63,767 bases of DNA from Lonsdalea iberica (lineage in GTDB: Bacteria; Pseudomonadota; Gammaproteobacteria; Enterobacterales; Enterobacteriaceae), in assembly GCF_002111585.1 (NCBI RefSeq), contig NZ_LUTP01000021.1, positions 1 to 63,767 of the forward strand. The letters run 5' to 3'. Shown here piece by piece: positions 23,766 to 34,145 of the stretch (positions within the stretch are counted from its first letter, which is position 1; each line of letters opens with the position of its first letter). A program made the position numbers and the translations under genes. The notes under the pieces were generated by a model that saw only the letters and a program-made list of their open reading frames with translations, was not told the DNA's origin and did not search any database.

Positions 23766-23794
23766 CGAAAAAGACGAGCCGTGTGGCTCGTCTT
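23766..23794 (-). terminator. Intrinsic terminator of the damX-trpS transcript
   Basis: Perfect 10-bp stem AAGACGAGCC / GGCTCGTCTT with a 4-base loop, followed on the minus strand by TTTCGTTT. It lies about 40 bases after the trpS stop codon and closes the long aroK-to-trpS gene string. Confidence 0.88.
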
Positions 23795-23831
23795 CGGATC
23801 TTGTAGATATCCGCCCAACGGGCGCTAAGAC

Positions 23832-24836
23832 TTATGGACGAGCGACGAACCCAATAGCGTCATAAACCTTGTTCAGCGTCTGGCTGGCGCGTTCACGGGC
23901 CTTCTCGGCGCCGTCACGCATCACCTGCTGCAAATAGGCTTCGTCGTTGCGGAAGCGATGATAACGCTCCTGCAATTCGCCCAGCATGCCGGATACCGCT
24001 TCCGCCACGGAGCCTTTGAGGTGACCATACATCTGGCCTTCAAATTCCTGTTCCAGCTGCGCGACTGATTTCCCCGTAACGCCGGAGAGGATATCGAGCA
24101 GGTTCGACACGCCGGGTTTATTGGCGATGTCATAGCGTACCACCGGCGGCTCATCCGAATCGGTCACCGCGCGTTTGATTTTTTTGGTCACCGCTTTCGG
24201 ATCTTCCAGCAGGCCAATCACGTTGTTGCGGTTATCGTCCGATTTGGACATTTTTTTGGTCGGTTCCAGCAGCGACATCACACGCGCACCGGACTTGGGA
24301 ATAAACGGTTCCGGCACCCTGAAGGTGTCGCCGTACAACGTGTTGAAACGTTGTGCGATATCGCGGCTCAGCTCCAGATGCTGCTTCTGGTCTTCCCCTA
24401 CCGGTACCTGATTTGTCTGATACAGCAGGATATCCGCCGCCATCAGCACCGGATAACCGAACAGACCGGCGTTGATGTTTTCCGCATAGCGGGCTGACTT
24501 GTCCTTGAACTGGGTCATACGGCTCAGTTCGCCGAAATAAGTGTAGCAGTTTAGCGCCCAGGCCAGTTGGGTATGCTCAGGTACGTGTGACTGTACGAAG
24601 ATGGTGCTCTTCTGCGGGTCGATACCGCAGGCCAGATAAAGGGCCAGCGTATCCAGCGTCGCTTTTCTCAACTGTTCCGCATCCTGACGAACCGTGATGG
24701 CATGCAGATCCACGATGCAATAGATGCAGTCGTAATCATCCTGCATATGGACCCACTGACGTAATGCACCCATGTAGTTACCAATGGTCAACTCGCCAGA
24801 CGGCTGCGCGCCGCTAAATACAATGGGCTTGCTCAT
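23832..24836 (-). CDS. trpS: Tryptophanyl-tRNA synthetase
   Basis: Class I synthetase of 334 residues. The HIGH-equivalent is in [11 protein letters not shown] near residue 15 and the KMSKS loop is exact at about residue 195. It charges tRNA-Trp. The first codons overlap the end of gph by 4 bases, so translation is coupled to the dam operon. Confidence 0.98.
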   Translation of the reverse strand: MSKPIVFSGAQPSGELTIGNYMGALRQWVHMQDDYDCIYCIVDLHAITVRQDAEQLRKATLDTLALYLACGIDPQKSTIFVQSHVPEHTQLAWALNCYTYFGELSRMTQFKDKSARYAENINAGLFGYPVLMAADILLYQTNQVPVGEDQKQHLELSRDIAQRFNTLYGDTFRVPEPFIPKSGARVMSLLEPTKKMSKSDDNRNNVIGLLEDPKAVTKKIKRAVTDSDEPPVVRYDIANKPGVSNLLDILSGVTGKSVAQLEQEFEGQMYGHLKGSVAEAVSGMLGELQERYHRFRNDEAYLQQVMRDGAEKARERASQTLNKVYDAIGFVARP

Positions 24837-25537
24837 GTTAATGCTTCCTGATTATCTGAAATGGACGGTCCGACAAGGGACAAGAGATCCGCAAAGCGCT
24901 CCAACACCACACTCGGGTGGCTTAAGGTTATCGCTTCGCCATAGTTATAGCCGTAGGTCATGCCGACGCTCGGGCAACCAGCCGCCTGCGCGGCTTGTAT
25001 ATCATTGCGGGAATCGCCGACGAACAACAATTCGTTCGCTCGCAACCCCAGCTTTCCCAACACCAGATAAAGCGGCGCGGGATGGGGCTTCTTGCTCGGG
25101 ACGTCATCGCCGCCCAGCACTAACGTGAAGTAGGCGTCGATCCCAAGCGAACGTAACAACGGCGCCACGAAAGGCGTAGGTTTATTGGTTACCAGCGCCA
25201 TAGGGACATTGCGAGCGGCCAGCGCATGCAGTGTATCTTTGACCTCGGGATAAAGCTGGCTGCCAGCATCGACCGTTTGCGCGTAGGCGATGTCAAACTG
25301 CTGGCGCACGGCCTGCATGCGCTCAGGAGAAGGCTCGATGTCGGCCCAGCGCAGCGCTCGCTCGACGACTTTATCGGCACCATTGCCGATCCAGGTCGTC
25401 AGTAAGGCTTCACCCGGCGCGGGCAGGCCCTGAGTCTGCATCGCTCGGTCCAGCGCCTGAGACAGGCCCGGCGCACTGTTGACCAACGTACCATCGAGGT
25501 CGAAAGCCAGCCCGCGTACGGCGTTGAGTTCAGCCAT
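24833..25537 (-). CDS. gph: Phosphoglycolate phosphatase
   Basis: HAD-superfamily hydrolase of 234 residues with motif [11 protein letters not shown], motif II LVTNKP and motif [15 protein letters not shown]. It removes 2-phosphoglycolate, formed for example during repair of 3'-phosphoglycolate DNA ends. It overlaps rpe upstream by 8 bases and trpS downstream by 4. Confidence 0.95.
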   Translation of the reverse strand: MAELNAVRGLAFDLDGTLVNSAPGLSQALDRAMQTQGLPAPGEALLTTWIGNGADKVVERALRWADIEPSPERMQAVRQQFDIAYAQTVDAGSQLYPEVKDTLHALAARNVPMALVTNKPTPFVAPLLRSLGIDAYFTLVLGGDDVPSKKPHPAPLYLVLGKLGLRANELLFVGDSRNDIQAAQAAGCPSVGMTYGYNYGEAITLSHPSVVLERFADLLSLVGPSISDNQEALT

Positions 25538-26207
25538 AGGATACCTTCGCTAATTCATGACGCATTTTATCGATTACCGCCTGATAGTCAGGCTGATTGA
25601 AAATCGCCGACCCCGCCACAAACATATCCGCGCCGGCGGCGGCAATCTCACCGATATTGTCCACTTTGACGCCGCCGTCGACTTCCAGACGAATGTCGTA
25701 TCCGCTGTCGTCGATCAGTTTGCGCACCTGACGCAGCTTGGTGAGCGTGGAGGGAATGAACGACTGTCCGCCAAAGCCGGGGTTGACTGACATCAGCAGA
25801 ATGATATCCAGCTTATCCATGACGTAATCCAGATAACTCAACGGTGTGGCAGGGTTCAGCACCAATCCCGCGCGGCAGCCGTGATCTTTAATCAGTTGCA
25901 GCGAGCGGTCGACATGCTCTGAGGCTTCGGGATGAAAAGTGATATAACTGGCGCCGGCCTCGGCAAAGTCCGGGATGAGGCGATCCACCGGCTTGACCAT
26001 CAGGTGGACGTCTATCGGGGCGGTAACGCCGTAATCTCGCAATGCCTTAAGCACCATCGGCCCCATGGTCAGATTGGGCACGTAATGGTTATCCATGACG
26101 TCGAAGTGGACGACATCGGCTCCCGCCGCCAGCGCTTTGGCGGTGTCCTCTCCCAGCCGGGCAAAGTCAGCCGACAATATAGACGGGGCGATTAAAAACG
26201 GTTTCAT
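25530..26207 (-). CDS. rpe: Ribulose-phosphate 3-epimerase
   Basis: TIM-barrel enzyme of 225 residues in the pentose phosphate pathway. Conserved blocks are [29 protein letters not shown] with metal-binding His/Asp, and [10 protein letters not shown]. The ATG at 26207 gives the family start MKPFLIAPS; an upstream in-frame extension was rejected. Confidence 0.97.
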   Translation of the reverse strand: MKPFLIAPSILSADFARLGEDTAKALAAGADVVHFDVMDNHYVPNLTMGPMVLKALRDYGVTAPIDVHLMVKPVDRLIPDFAEAGASYITFHPEASEHVDRSLQLIKDHGCRAGLVLNPATPLSYLDYVMDKLDIILLMSVNPGFGGQSFIPSTLTKLRQVRKLIDDSGYDIRLEVDGGVKVDNIGEIAAAGADMFVAGSAIFNQPDYQAVIDKMRHELAKVSYG

Positions 26208-26327
26208 TCGCTTCTCCAAACCATCAAGTCTGCATATTGCTGCCGAAGCCACTTCGGGTTCAAAAGGACTCGTACAGCCTCTGTGTTGGCGAAAACACGG
26301 GGCTTTAATCAGCCCAGCCTAATGTTT

Positions 26328-27158
26328 TTACCCTAACTCCTCGCCGCGGTACAAAGCCAGCAGTTCGTTCACCTTGCTGCGACCGGCGATATTGCGGCTA
26401 ATCGTCCGCCGGGCCTTGACCACGTACAGGGAAGAGGCCGACTGATACCATTCGCGCGTTAGCTCCGTATCGTGATTGGAAATCAGAACCGGTATTTGGC
26501 TTTCCGCCGATAGCTGTTCCGCCAGCCGCGCCAAACCCCGCTGATCGTCGTGATTAAAATTGTTGGTGTGGTACGCCGTGAAATTCGCGGTGGCGGACAG
26601 CGGTGCATAGGGCGGATCGCAATACACCACGGATCCCTGCTTCGCCTTCGTCAACGTGTCCTGGTAGTGCTCGCAGACGAACGTGGCATTTTGAGCCTTT
26701 TGCGCAAACCAGCGCAGTTCGTCTTCGGGAAAATAGGGTTTCTTGTAACGCCCGAAGGGCACGTTGAATTCGCCACTCATGTTATAACGGCATAACCCGT
26801 TGTAACAATGTCGGTTCAGATAGAGGAACAGAAGCGCACGTCGGTAGGCGTTATCACAAGCATTAAATTCGCTGCGTAGTAGATAAAAAACCTCCGAGGT
26901 ATTCATTTCTTGCGTGAATAACTCGCGGGCATCGCGGATGAAATGTTCCGTTTTGGTTTTAACGATATCGTAAAGATTGATGAGATCGCTGTTGATATCA
27001 GCCAGGATGTAGTTGTCGTAGTCGGTATTGAGAAACACCGAGCCGGCACCTACAAAGGGTTCGATTAAGCAATCTCCCGCTGGTAGATATCGGCGAATCT
27101 CTTCTACCAGCGGATACTTACCACCAGCCCATTTTAAGAAAGCGCGGTTTTTCTTCAT
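26328..27158 (-). CDS. dam: DNA adenine methyltransferase (GATC)
   Basis: Protein of 276 residues. The S-adenosylmethionine motif FVGAGSVFLN and the catalytic DPPY are both present (DPPY near residue 180). KWAGGKYPLVEEI is the N-terminal signature of Dam. It methylates GATC for mismatch-repair strand choice and replication control. It lies between damX and rpe as in E. coli. Confidence 0.98.
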   Translation of the reverse strand: MKKNRAFLKWAGGKYPLVEEIRRYLPAGDCLIEPFVGAGSVFLNTDYDNYILADINSDLINLYDIVKTKTEHFIRDARELFTQEMNTSEVFYLLRSEFNACDNAYRRALLFLYLNRHCYNGLCRYNMSGEFNVPFGRYKKPYFPEDELRWFAQKAQNATFVCEHYQDTLTKAKQGSVVYCDPPYAPLSATANFTAYHTNNFNHDDQRGLARLAEQLSAESQIPVLISNHDTELTREWYQSASSLYVVKARRTISRNIAGRSKVNELLALYRGEELG

Positions 27159-27235
27159 GCCGTCGTTAGTTACTCATACTTTTCAGAGCCGCGGATTGTA
27201 CTCTGTTTCAGACAGCACATCAGGGCTAATTGGTG

Positions 27236-28255
27236 TTACTTACTCAAGTCCTGCTTCACCTGTCGGATCGGCTTAACCCATGGTTTTTTAGCCTGGACAT
27301 CGGCAGGCAATGATGCAACGGCGCGTTTGGCTTCATCCGAGGAAGCGTAAACGCCGCTCACAAGCACATACCAGGGTTTGCCATCCCTTCGAGTCTGATA
27401 GACCCAATAATTCGTTAGCCGCTGCGATTTGGCATAGGCCTGCAGCGAACTCTCGCGGGACGCACCGCTAAGCTGAAGCGTAAAGTGGCTGGCCGGCGCG
27501 TTTTGAATCGAACCATTCGCCTGAGTGCCGCCAGCCGATGCAACTGATTTGCCTGACGGCGCTGGCGTGATAGCCGTGGTCGGCGCTTTAGACACGTTGC
27601 TGTTTTTTGCGGGAGCCTTATGCGACGAGCCATTGGCGTCCGTGTGGCGAGATTTCTCCGTGCCGGGACGCAGCGGCGTCGTGGTCTCCCGCGGAGGGCG
27701 CGCTTTGCTGCCAGGTGACACCGAAGCCGGCGACGTCGGCAAAGTCACCTCTGAGCCAGCGCTGTTCTGAGCCACCGCATTCAACTGCTGCTGTTGTTGC
27801 GGCTGAGAGAGCGTATCCATCATATTGCCCGGCAGCTCAATACGCTGTTGGTTCTTGTTCTGGACGGGTAACGGCGCCTGAGTGGGCGCTTCCGCTACCG
27901 GAGGCGCGCTCAACGACTGCGGTTCGCCAGCTGGCATCTGGCCGGGAACCTGCGTTTGAGGCGAGGCCGGCGCGGTGGCGCCGGTGGTTGAAGCCGAAGG
28001 CGGTGCAAGCTCTATGCTCTTTGAACCGCCGCTGGAGGCGGCGGGCGGCGTCGCATCCTGACTCGGCGACTGAAGTGCGGCGCCGACGGCAACAATCAGC
28101 AGTACCAGCACGATAATGCCGACACCAATCATGACATGCTGTTTGGATAACGCCACGCTAGGCAGAGTGAACCCCTGCTTTCTTTTTTGCTGGCGCTGTG
28201 GCCGACGATCGCTGGTATCCGGCTTCAGCTCGTCTTCCGGATTGAACTCACCCAT
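27236..28255 (-). CDS. damX: Cell-division SPOR-domain protein DamX
   Basis: Single-pass membrane protein of 339 residues. One transmembrane segment lies near residues 41-60, followed by a long Pro/Ala/Ser/Gln-rich periplasmic linker and a C-terminal SPOR domain (about 258-335) that binds denuded septal peptidoglycan. It is shorter than the 428-residue E. coli protein. The cytoplasmic part before the membrane segment is only about 40 residues and lacks the long acidic stretch known from E. coli. It lies between aroB and dam. Confidence 0.92.
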   Translation of the reverse strand: MGEFNPEDELKPDTSDRRPQRQQKRKQGFTLPSVALSKQHVMIGVGIIVLVLLIVAVGAALQSPSQDATPPAASSGGSKSIELAPPSASTTGATAPASPQTQVPGQMPAGEPQSLSAPPVAEAPTQAPLPVQNKNQQRIELPGNMMDTLSQPQQQQQLNAVAQNSAGSEVTLPTSPASVSPGSKARPPRETTTPLRPGTEKSRHTDANGSSHKAPAKNSNVSKAPTTAITPAPSGKSVASAGGTQANGSIQNAPASHFTLQLSGASRESSLQAYAKSQRLTNYWVYQTRRDGKPWYVLVSGVYASSDEAKRAVASLPADVQAKKPWVKPIRQVKQDLSK

Positions 28256-28382
28256 CTATACCCCTCCCACTGAACGGCAGCTGCTCGTGGTGATGCAACC
28301 GCCGCGAATAGCTATATCATCAGGTATCATAGTACAAATAAAAACCATCGCCCCTACAGGGAGACTTCTCACTAAGTCTATG

Positions 28383-29468
28383 TCAGGGAAGGCAATCAGC
28401 AATGGAAGCCAGAACTACATCATGGGCGACGCCGCTGCGTATTTCAGCCTGGCCTATAGCCATCGGCAATATCAGACGCAGCTCACCACCCAATACTTTT
28501 TTATCACGCATCATGTGCGGCAGATAAGACTCGGGAGTCATTGAAGCCGGCCCCGTGATCGGCAGTCCGGCTCGCGTCAATAACGCTTTAATACGATCAA
28601 CCTCTGCCGAACCCAGCAGGCCAAGGCGATATGCGGCCTGAGCGGCCATGACTGTACCGACCGCCACCGCTTCGCCATGCAGCCAGTTGCCGTAGCCCAT
28701 TTCCGCTTCGATAGCATGGCCGTAAGTGTGGCCTAAATTCAGCAAGGCGCGCAGACCGTTTTCACGTTCATCGGCCGCGACGACTTCTGCCTTGAGTTCA
28801 CAGCAGCGTCGAATACAGTAGGCCACCGGGGCGTTGTCTAAAGCGCGCACGGCGTCGATATGTGTTTCCAACCAGGCGAAAAAGTCGCTATCGAATACGA
28901 TGCCGTATTTGATGACTTCGGCCAGACCGGAAGAAAGTTCGTTGGCAGGCAGCGTTTTCAGACAGTCGATATCTATCACGACGGAGGCCGGCTGATAGAA
29001 AGCGCCAATCATGTTTTTGCCTAAGGGATGATTTACCGCGGTTTTGCCGCCGACGGATGAATCAACCTGAGCCAAGAGAGAGGTAGGAACTTGAATGAAG
29101 CGAACGCCGCGCTGATAGCAGGCCGCTGCGAAACCGGTCAAATCACCGATAACTCCGCCGCCCAGCGCCACCAACGTGGTGTCCCTGCCATGGGGTTTCT
29201 CCAATAGCGCGGAGAAGACCTGATCAAGTACCGTCAGAGATTTGTACTTCTCTCCGTCGGGAAGAATCACCTGATCAACCCGCACCCCTACATTTTCCAA
29301 CACGGTCCGCACGGCGTTCAGGTAGAGCGGCGCCAAAGTATCATTGGTCACCAACATCACCTGATCGCCCGCTTTTAACGGCAAAAAAGAGTCTGCATTG
29401 CTGAATAATCCAGCGGCTATCGTAATGGGATAACTGCGTTCCCCGAGAGTGACGATAATTCTTTCCAT
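28383..29468 (-). CDS. aroB: 3-dehydroquinate synthase
   Basis: Protein of 361 residues, second enzyme of the shikimate pathway. NAD+-binding [32 protein letters not shown] and the zinc-binding [12 protein letters not shown] region are intact. It follows aroK by about 50 bases and precedes damX. Confidence 0.98.
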   Translation of the reverse strand: MERIIVTLGERSYPITIAAGLFSNADSFLPLKAGDQVMLVTNDTLAPLYLNAVRTVLENVGVRVDQVILPDGEKYKSLTVLDQVFSALLEKPHGRDTTLVALGGGVIGDLTGFAAACYQRGVRFIQVPTSLLAQVDSSVGGKTAVNHPLGKNMIGAFYQPASVVIDIDCLKTLPANELSSGLAEVIKYGIVFDSDFFAWLETHIDAVRALDNAPVAYCIRRCCELKAEVVAADERENGLRALLNLGHTYGHAIEAEMGYGNWLHGEAVAVGTVMAAQAAYRLGLLGSAEVDRIKALLTRAGLPITGPASMTPESYLPHMMRDKKVLGGELRLILPMAIGQAEIRSGVAHDVVLASIADCLP

Positions 29469-29520
29469 GCGCGTTCCATGACCTGTCGGAAGCCCTTAGA
29501 GTGCAGGCGGCTATACAAAA

Positions 29521-30042
29521 TCAGTTGTTTTCCAGCATGCTGATGATCTGGTTAGCAACTACCTTGGCGCTTTGTTCATCAGTGCGAATCGTGATGTCTG
29601 CGATTTCTTCGTACAGTGGATTACGTTCTCTCGCTAACGCTTCCAGTACTTCGCGTGGAGGGGCCTCAACCTGCAACAACGGGCGCTTTTTATCACGCTG
29701 AGTGCGGGCCAACTGCTTCTCGATGGTGGTTTCTAGATACACGACAACGCCTCGCGCAGAAAGGCGATTGCGGGTTTCGCGTGTTTTCACCGAACCGCCG
29801 CCGGTTGCCAGCACGATCCCTTGTTTCTCCGTCAATTCATTAATGACTTTCTCTTCGCGCTCGCGGAAGCCTTCTTCGCCTTCCACATCAAATACCCAGC
29901 CCACATCAGCCCCGGTACGTCGCTCAATTTCTTGATCGGAGTCGAAGAACTCCATGTTAAGTTGCTGAGCTAACTGACGGCCAATAGTGCTTTTGCCGGC
30001 ACCCATAGGCCCAACCAGAAAGATATTGCGTTTCTCTGCCAT
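29521..30042 (-). CDS. aroK: Shikimate kinase 1
   Basis: P-loop kinase of 173 residues with [15 protein letters not shown] at the N-terminus, the DSD shikimate-binding motif and GGGSV. It phosphorylates shikimate. The ATG at 30042 was chosen because it gives exactly the E. coli AroK length; an in-frame extension to 30090 lacks a better ribosome binding site. About 315 bases separate it from hofQ, enough for its own promoter. Confidence 0.96.
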   Translation of the reverse strand: MAEKRNIFLVGPMGAGKSTIGRQLAQQLNMEFFDSDQEIERRTGADVGWVFDVEGEEGFREREEKVINELTEKQGIVLATGGGSVKTRETRNRLSARGVVVYLETTIEKQLARTQRDKKRPLLQVEAPPREVLEALARERNPLYEEIADITIRTDEQSAKVVANQIISMLENN

Positions 30043-30357
30043 TTTTTTGGTATTACTAAGAAATTCGTTAATGATAACCCGCCCCGCCATGTAACCAGCG
30101 GCGGAACCTAAACTGAAACCTCATGAGCGATAGTGCGAGAATCAGACGAAAAATTATCTCAATACTCAGGGTAGTTTGGCAACCTAATAAAATGTCACAT
30201 TATCCAAACAAGAATAATGTAAGTTATCGTCATCGCCGGTGGAACGACACTTCAGTACTCAATTCGCTAATCCTTGTATGCTAAAACCGCCGCATCGTCA
30301 AACGGTGAAGGGAATTATTGATGAAATGCGCAATTTCCCTCATCGCTACCGATAAAG

Positions 30358-31647
30358 CTATAACTCGGTTTGTGGCGCGTCGTGAATAAGCGTCGGCGTG
30401 ATGAAGATCACCAGCTCGCGCCGCGTGTTTTGCTGGCTGCGGCTTTTAAATAGGCCGCCGACGACCGGCAATTGACCCAGTCCGGGCACGCGGTTTTCAG
30501 CCTGATTTTTCTGCTGCTGAAAAATTCCGCCTAAAACAATGGTTTCACCGTCGGTAACCGTGACCTGCGTTTGAATTTCCTGCTTATCAATCGCCAGTAT
30601 TTCTCCTTCGCCCTGTTTGATGGCTCTTCCCGGCATGTTTTGGCTGATTAACAGATTCAGGCTGATACGGTTTTGGGGCAGTACTCGTGGCGTCACCTCC
30701 ATACCCAATACCGCTTCTTTGAACTCTATCGACGTCGAACCACTTGCTCCGCTCGACACCTGATAGGGGATCTCCGTCCCCTGCTTAATGCTGGCCGTCT
30801 GCCGGTGCGCGGTAAACAGCCGCGGACTGGCAATAATCTCGACCGCGTTTTCGAGTTCAAGCGCCTGCAGCTCCAGATCGAGTAGCCGCCCGTCAAGTCG
30901 GGCGAGGTGAATGCCAGCCTTAATCGCGGGCGTCGTAACCGGCAGATCGATATTAAAGTTGTTCACGCTAAGGCCCTTGCCCGGTCCCACGCGCTCACCC
31001 AGCCCCCAGTTCACTCCCAACGATTCTAGCTGTTCGCTGCCTATCGTCACGATGTGAGCCGTCAATTGCACCTGAGCCAGCGGTTTATCCATTTCTAGAA
31101 TCCAGGCTTTAATCTCCGCTACCGCCGCCGCTTCGTCCCTTATCAGCAACGTATTGGTGCGTTTATCCGCCGTCACCCGACCGCGTTCACTCAATAGCGT
31201 GCCGCGTTGCCCCTGTAAACCGGCGGCAACGTCGCTCGCCTCCGCGTACTGCAGCATTAAAGATGCGTTTTCCAACGGTTCCGCATCATGAGTCCCCAGC
31301 CCCGCTTGTGCCGTGTCCGAGATCATCCCGCGGGTGTATACCATCAGCACATTGCCTTCCCTCTCCAACGTCAGATCGGCCATTTTCAGCGTGATATCCA
31401 ACGCCTGCCGCCACGGAACATTATTCAACTGCAGGCTGATGTTACCCTCCACGCCGGGTGCGACGACAAGGTTCAATCGCTGATGTTCCGCCAGCGCTTG
31501 TAACACGCGCGCGACCGGTACATCGTCGAAGGCCAGCGAAACCGGGAGCGTATCCTGCGCCACGACAGGTTGGTTGACGCAAAGACACACCAGCAGCACG
31601 TAGCGGAACGTTGCTTTTCGCATACGTAAAACATAATAAAACCTCAT
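30358..31647 (-). CDS. hofQ: DNA-uptake outer-membrane secretin HofQ
   Basis: Secretin of 429 residues with a signal peptide (cleavage after VVAQ), N-terminal secretin/STN-type domains (about 35-190) and the C-terminal secretin barrel with VPGLGQLPVVGGLF and the end ELVIFITPTLI. It forms the outer-membrane pore for type IV-like DNA-uptake machinery. The ATG at 31647 follows AAGGAG and overlaps the hofP stop (ATGA). It is related to PilQ/ComE and is used in E. coli for DNA as nutrient. Confidence 0.93.
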   Translation of the reverse strand: MRFYYVLRMRKATFRYVLLVCLCVNQPVVAQDTLPVSLAFDDVPVARVLQALAEHQRLNLVVAPGVEGNISLQLNNVPWRQALDITLKMADLTLEREGNVLMVYTRGMISDTAQAGLGTHDAEPLENASLMLQYAEASDVAAGLQGQRGTLLSERGRVTADKRTNTLLIRDEAAAVAEIKAWILEMDKPLAQVQLTAHIVTIGSEQLESLGVNWGLGERVGPGKGLSVNNFNIDLPVTTPAIKAGIHLARLDGRLLDLELQALELENAVEIIASPRLFTAHRQTASIKQGTEIPYQVSSGASGSTSIEFKEAVLGMEVTPRVLPQNRISLNLLISQNMPGRAIKQGEGEILAIDKQEIQTQVTVTDGETIVLGGIFQQQKNQAENRVPGLGQLPVVGGLFKSRSQQNTRRELVIFITPTLIHDAPQTEL

Positions 31648-32054
31648 GGCACCACTCCTTGTGACCAGCCAGGAAACGGCGAAGACAGTGTTATTTCCGA
31701 CACCGGACAATCGACTTGGGAAGGGAACAGCCGCAGCGTTCCATGCTCGCGATCAAGCCATACCCTCAAGCCTTCAGTTTGGGTCACTGCCTCGTCATAC
31801 CTCACCCTAAGCCATCCATTTTCCGACTGCTTTACCCATCCCACCCAGCGCGACGTATCGCCAACCAACCCTTGCAGCCGCCACTGATTCGGGGATGAAG
31901 ACATGGCGCAAGTCACAGCCTGCGGTTGAAACGGATCTCTTTCTCTCTCTGACTCCAGGGAAGAGGACCGCACGGCTCCCGAAGCCAATGCCAGCGACAG
32001 GAAAACCATCGCCATGCGCGATTTACCGTTGAAAAACACTGACGCCGATGTCAT
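31644..32054 (-). CDS. hofP: Pilus-assembly accessory protein HofP (PilP-like)
   Basis: Protein of 136 residues with one N-terminal hydrophobic segment. It contains the RDPFQP motif typical of PilP-like proteins that link the inner-membrane PilNO complex to the secretin. It overlaps hofO and hofQ by 4 bases each (ATGA), so the chain is translationally coupled. Family identity rests mainly on position and the RDPF motif. Confidence 0.85.
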   Translation of the reverse strand: MTSASVFFNGKSRMAMVFLSLALASGAVRSSSLESERERDPFQPQAVTCAMSSSPNQWRLQGLVGDTSRWVGWVKQSENGWLRVRYDEAVTQTEGLRVWLDREHGTLRLFPSQVDCPVSEITLSSPFPGWSQGVVP

Positions 32055-32599
32055 CGCAGTTCTCCCGCTCCCGGCACGGGAGAACGCAGCAGCAGCTCGG
32101 TTCGGATGCCCTCCTTTTCTCGCGTCATCACCAGTCGATCAATACGCGGGACGACGGTGGAGCCGTTGAGTCGAGTAATGAAGCGCCGTATGCCCGCGTA
32201 GTCCGCATTGAAGACCAGCCGCCATCCGCTGTCGTCGCTTTTATTGGCGTCAGGAGACAACGGGGACCAAGAGATCAACTGTCCGCCGGACGCCCGCAGC
32301 GCCTCTGTGGGTAAGGCGATACCCGGTTCCAAACGTTTATCCGCCAACGGCCGCGCCTCTGAATGCAGCGGCAACTCGGCCGATGCAGGCAACGCCGCCA
32401 GCCTTTTCTGCCACTGTGAGACCGCCTTCTGCTCTCTTTGCCGCTGTTCCTGCAACAGCACCGTTTGCTGGCGCAATCCGCTATTCACCGAGCCCCAAAT
32501 CACCAGCGACAGCGCCGCGACCAGTCCACACTGCGTCGTCAACAACGTTCGCATCGGAGTATTGAACCATCGACACACGAATGGGGAGACATGCCTCAT
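32051..32599 (-). CDS. hofO: Pilus-assembly protein HofO (PilO-like)
   Basis: Protein of 182 residues with one N-terminal membrane segment (about 20-40), a coiled-coil segment rich in Gln/Arg/Glu and a C-terminal ferredoxin-like region ending in RTELLLRSPV. The ATG at 32599 overlaps the hofN stop by 4 bases. A longer open frame upstream runs through hofN and was rejected. Confidence 0.85.
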   Translation of the reverse strand: MRHVSPFVCRWFNTPMRTLLTTQCGLVAALSLVIWGSVNSGLRQQTVLLQEQRQREQKAVSQWQKRLAALPASAELPLHSEARPLADKRLEPGIALPTEALRASGGQLISWSPLSPDANKSDDSGWRLVFNADYAGIRRFITRLNGSTVVPRIDRLVMTREKEGIRTELLLRSPVPGAGELR

Positions 32600-33171
32600 T
32601 TTTCTCTTCTCCCAACACGCGGTGTCCCACGGACACTCTCCGTTTCCCCCAATTGCAAAGTGAACTCCAGCAACGTCGCATCCTTCGAATAGCGGCGAGT
32701 TAGCCGAAGTTGGGGTGCCGCAGCCAGCGGATTTCCGGCCAGACGTCTGGAGAAATCGACAATCGCCTGATAATGATGACTCACGCCCGACAGCAGCAGA
32801 CCGCGCTCGCTGTCGCTGATCTCCGTCAGCCACAACGCCTCCGGCATCAGCCGGGGAAGATATTTCAAGAGTTCCTGATAGCGCCGGTTGTGTCGTTGCC
32901 CCTGTTCACTTAACGTCTGCTGGACCTGTTCGACCGCCTGTTGCTGATTGATCAGGAGAACACGTTGATGCTGGGACTCGTATGCCTGCCTGGCTGATTG
33001 CAGCTGGGTGATGCGCTGCGCCAGCGTCGTATGCCGTCGTTGGGAAGCCAGGTAGTCTCCTGTGATAACGAACGCCGCAATCGCCAGCTGCACGGTCAAC
33101 AGCAAGCTCCATAGGCGAACACGCCGAATGAGCCGGCGGCGGCGCCAGGGAAGCAGATTGATAACCGGCAT
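32596..33171 (-). CDS. hofN: Pilus-assembly protein HofN (PilN-like)
   Basis: Protein of 191 residues. The N-terminus PVINLLPWRRRR is the conserved PilN motif that inserts into PilM/HofM. A membrane segment (about 20-40), a coiled coil and a C-terminal ferredoxin-like domain follow. The start codon overlaps the hofM stop by one base (TGATG). Confidence 0.88.
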   Translation of the reverse strand: MPVINLLPWRRRRLIRRVRLWSLLLTVQLAIAAFVITGDYLASQRRHTTLAQRITQLQSARQAYESQHQRVLLINQQQAVEQVQQTLSEQGQRHNRRYQELLKYLPRLMPEALWLTEISDSERGLLLSGVSHHYQAIVDFSRRLAGNPLAAAPQLRLTRRYSKDATLLEFTLQLGETESVRGTPRVGRREK

Positions 33172-34031
33172 CACTCATCCCCCGGGCGCAGCGCCAGTCC
33201 AGCGGCGATGGCGAACGTCGACGGTTCCGTCGGCAACGGCGGTTGCTGATAGCTGAACGCCGCCAGCGGCGACCAAGGGATCAGGCGTTCCGTTTTTCCT
33301 ACCTCTGAATTTGAGACCGACGAGCTCAGGTAGACCGGATAATGCGCAGAAGCCGGGAAACGCTCGTCTATCTCGCAGATACAGTCGAGCAACGTGGCAT
33401 CTTCGCCCGAGTCTTGCGAAGTGAAGTTACCAAAGTGCAGCGGCTGTCCGACCGGCGAGATCCACAGCCAGCTGTCTTCGAACCGGTGCAAAAGCGGCGC
33501 GTGGGGAGAAATCCCGACCTGTCTGGCAACACAGCGAAGGGCGCAGGGACTGATATCCACCACGTCGGCATTCAAACCGGCTTTAGCCAGACAGGACAAC
33601 CATGCCGCCAGCGCTGTTTTTCTAGCGGCCGTCACCAGCACCGTATCCGCTGTATGCGGGTCGTCGCGATAGTCGAGCGCCAGCGCTTCCCGACTCACCG
33701 GGAGCGTGCGCGACGCCATCTTTTCGATATATCCGCTGCGTTCCGGCTCACGCAGCCGGGGATCGGGAGCCGCCATCCGCTGTTGAAATATCAGCGCCGG
33801 CGGCAGTGCGATGCGCAGAGAAATGAAGCGCGGCAACTCCCGCCGCCATTGATGAAGCACCTCACAAAGTGAGTCTGGATCATGTAGACTACCTGCGCGT
33901 AACGTATCGCCCGGCAACGGTAATTGCCACCAGTGGCGCAGTTGCCAGCCTTCGCGGCGACGTTGCACCGCCAGAGCGCGCACGACGCCATTTTGTATAT
34001 CCAATCCAACTCGCCATATGTGGTAAGCCAT
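33171..34031 (-). CDS. hofM: Pilus-assembly protein HofM (PilM-like, actin fold)
   Basis: Cytoplasmic protein of 286 residues, a PilM-like member of the actin/FtsA fold. It begins WRVGLDIQNGVVRALAVQ, a phosphate-1-like segment. It is the first gene of the hofMNOPQ operon and has a strong ribosome binding site (AAGGAG). It is divergent from mrcA across 114 bases that must contain both promoters. I saw no TGCGA-N6-TCGCA (CRP-S) site there. Confidence 0.88.
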   Translation of the reverse strand: MAYHIWRVGLDIQNGVVRALAVQRRREGWQLRHWWQLPLPGDTLRAGSLHDPDSLCEVLHQWRRELPRFISLRIALPPALIFQQRMAAPDPRLREPERSGYIEKMASRTLPVSREALALDYRDDPHTADTVLVTAARKTALAAWLSCLAKAGLNADVVDISPCALRCVARQVGISPHAPLLHRFEDSWLWISPVGQPLHFGNFTSQDSGEDATLLDCICEIDERFPASAHYPVYLSSSVSNSEVGKTERLIPWSPLAAFSYQQPPLPTEPSTFAIAAGLALRPGDE

Positions 34032-34145
34032 GTTCGATCTCCTTATCGTCAGCTAAAAGAACGTGTTCTCAGCGCTGGCTTACCTTTATACTTAGCGCCC
34101 GATTGCTTATAAACTATTCAACCGCTACTGAATGGAAAATCTCAG

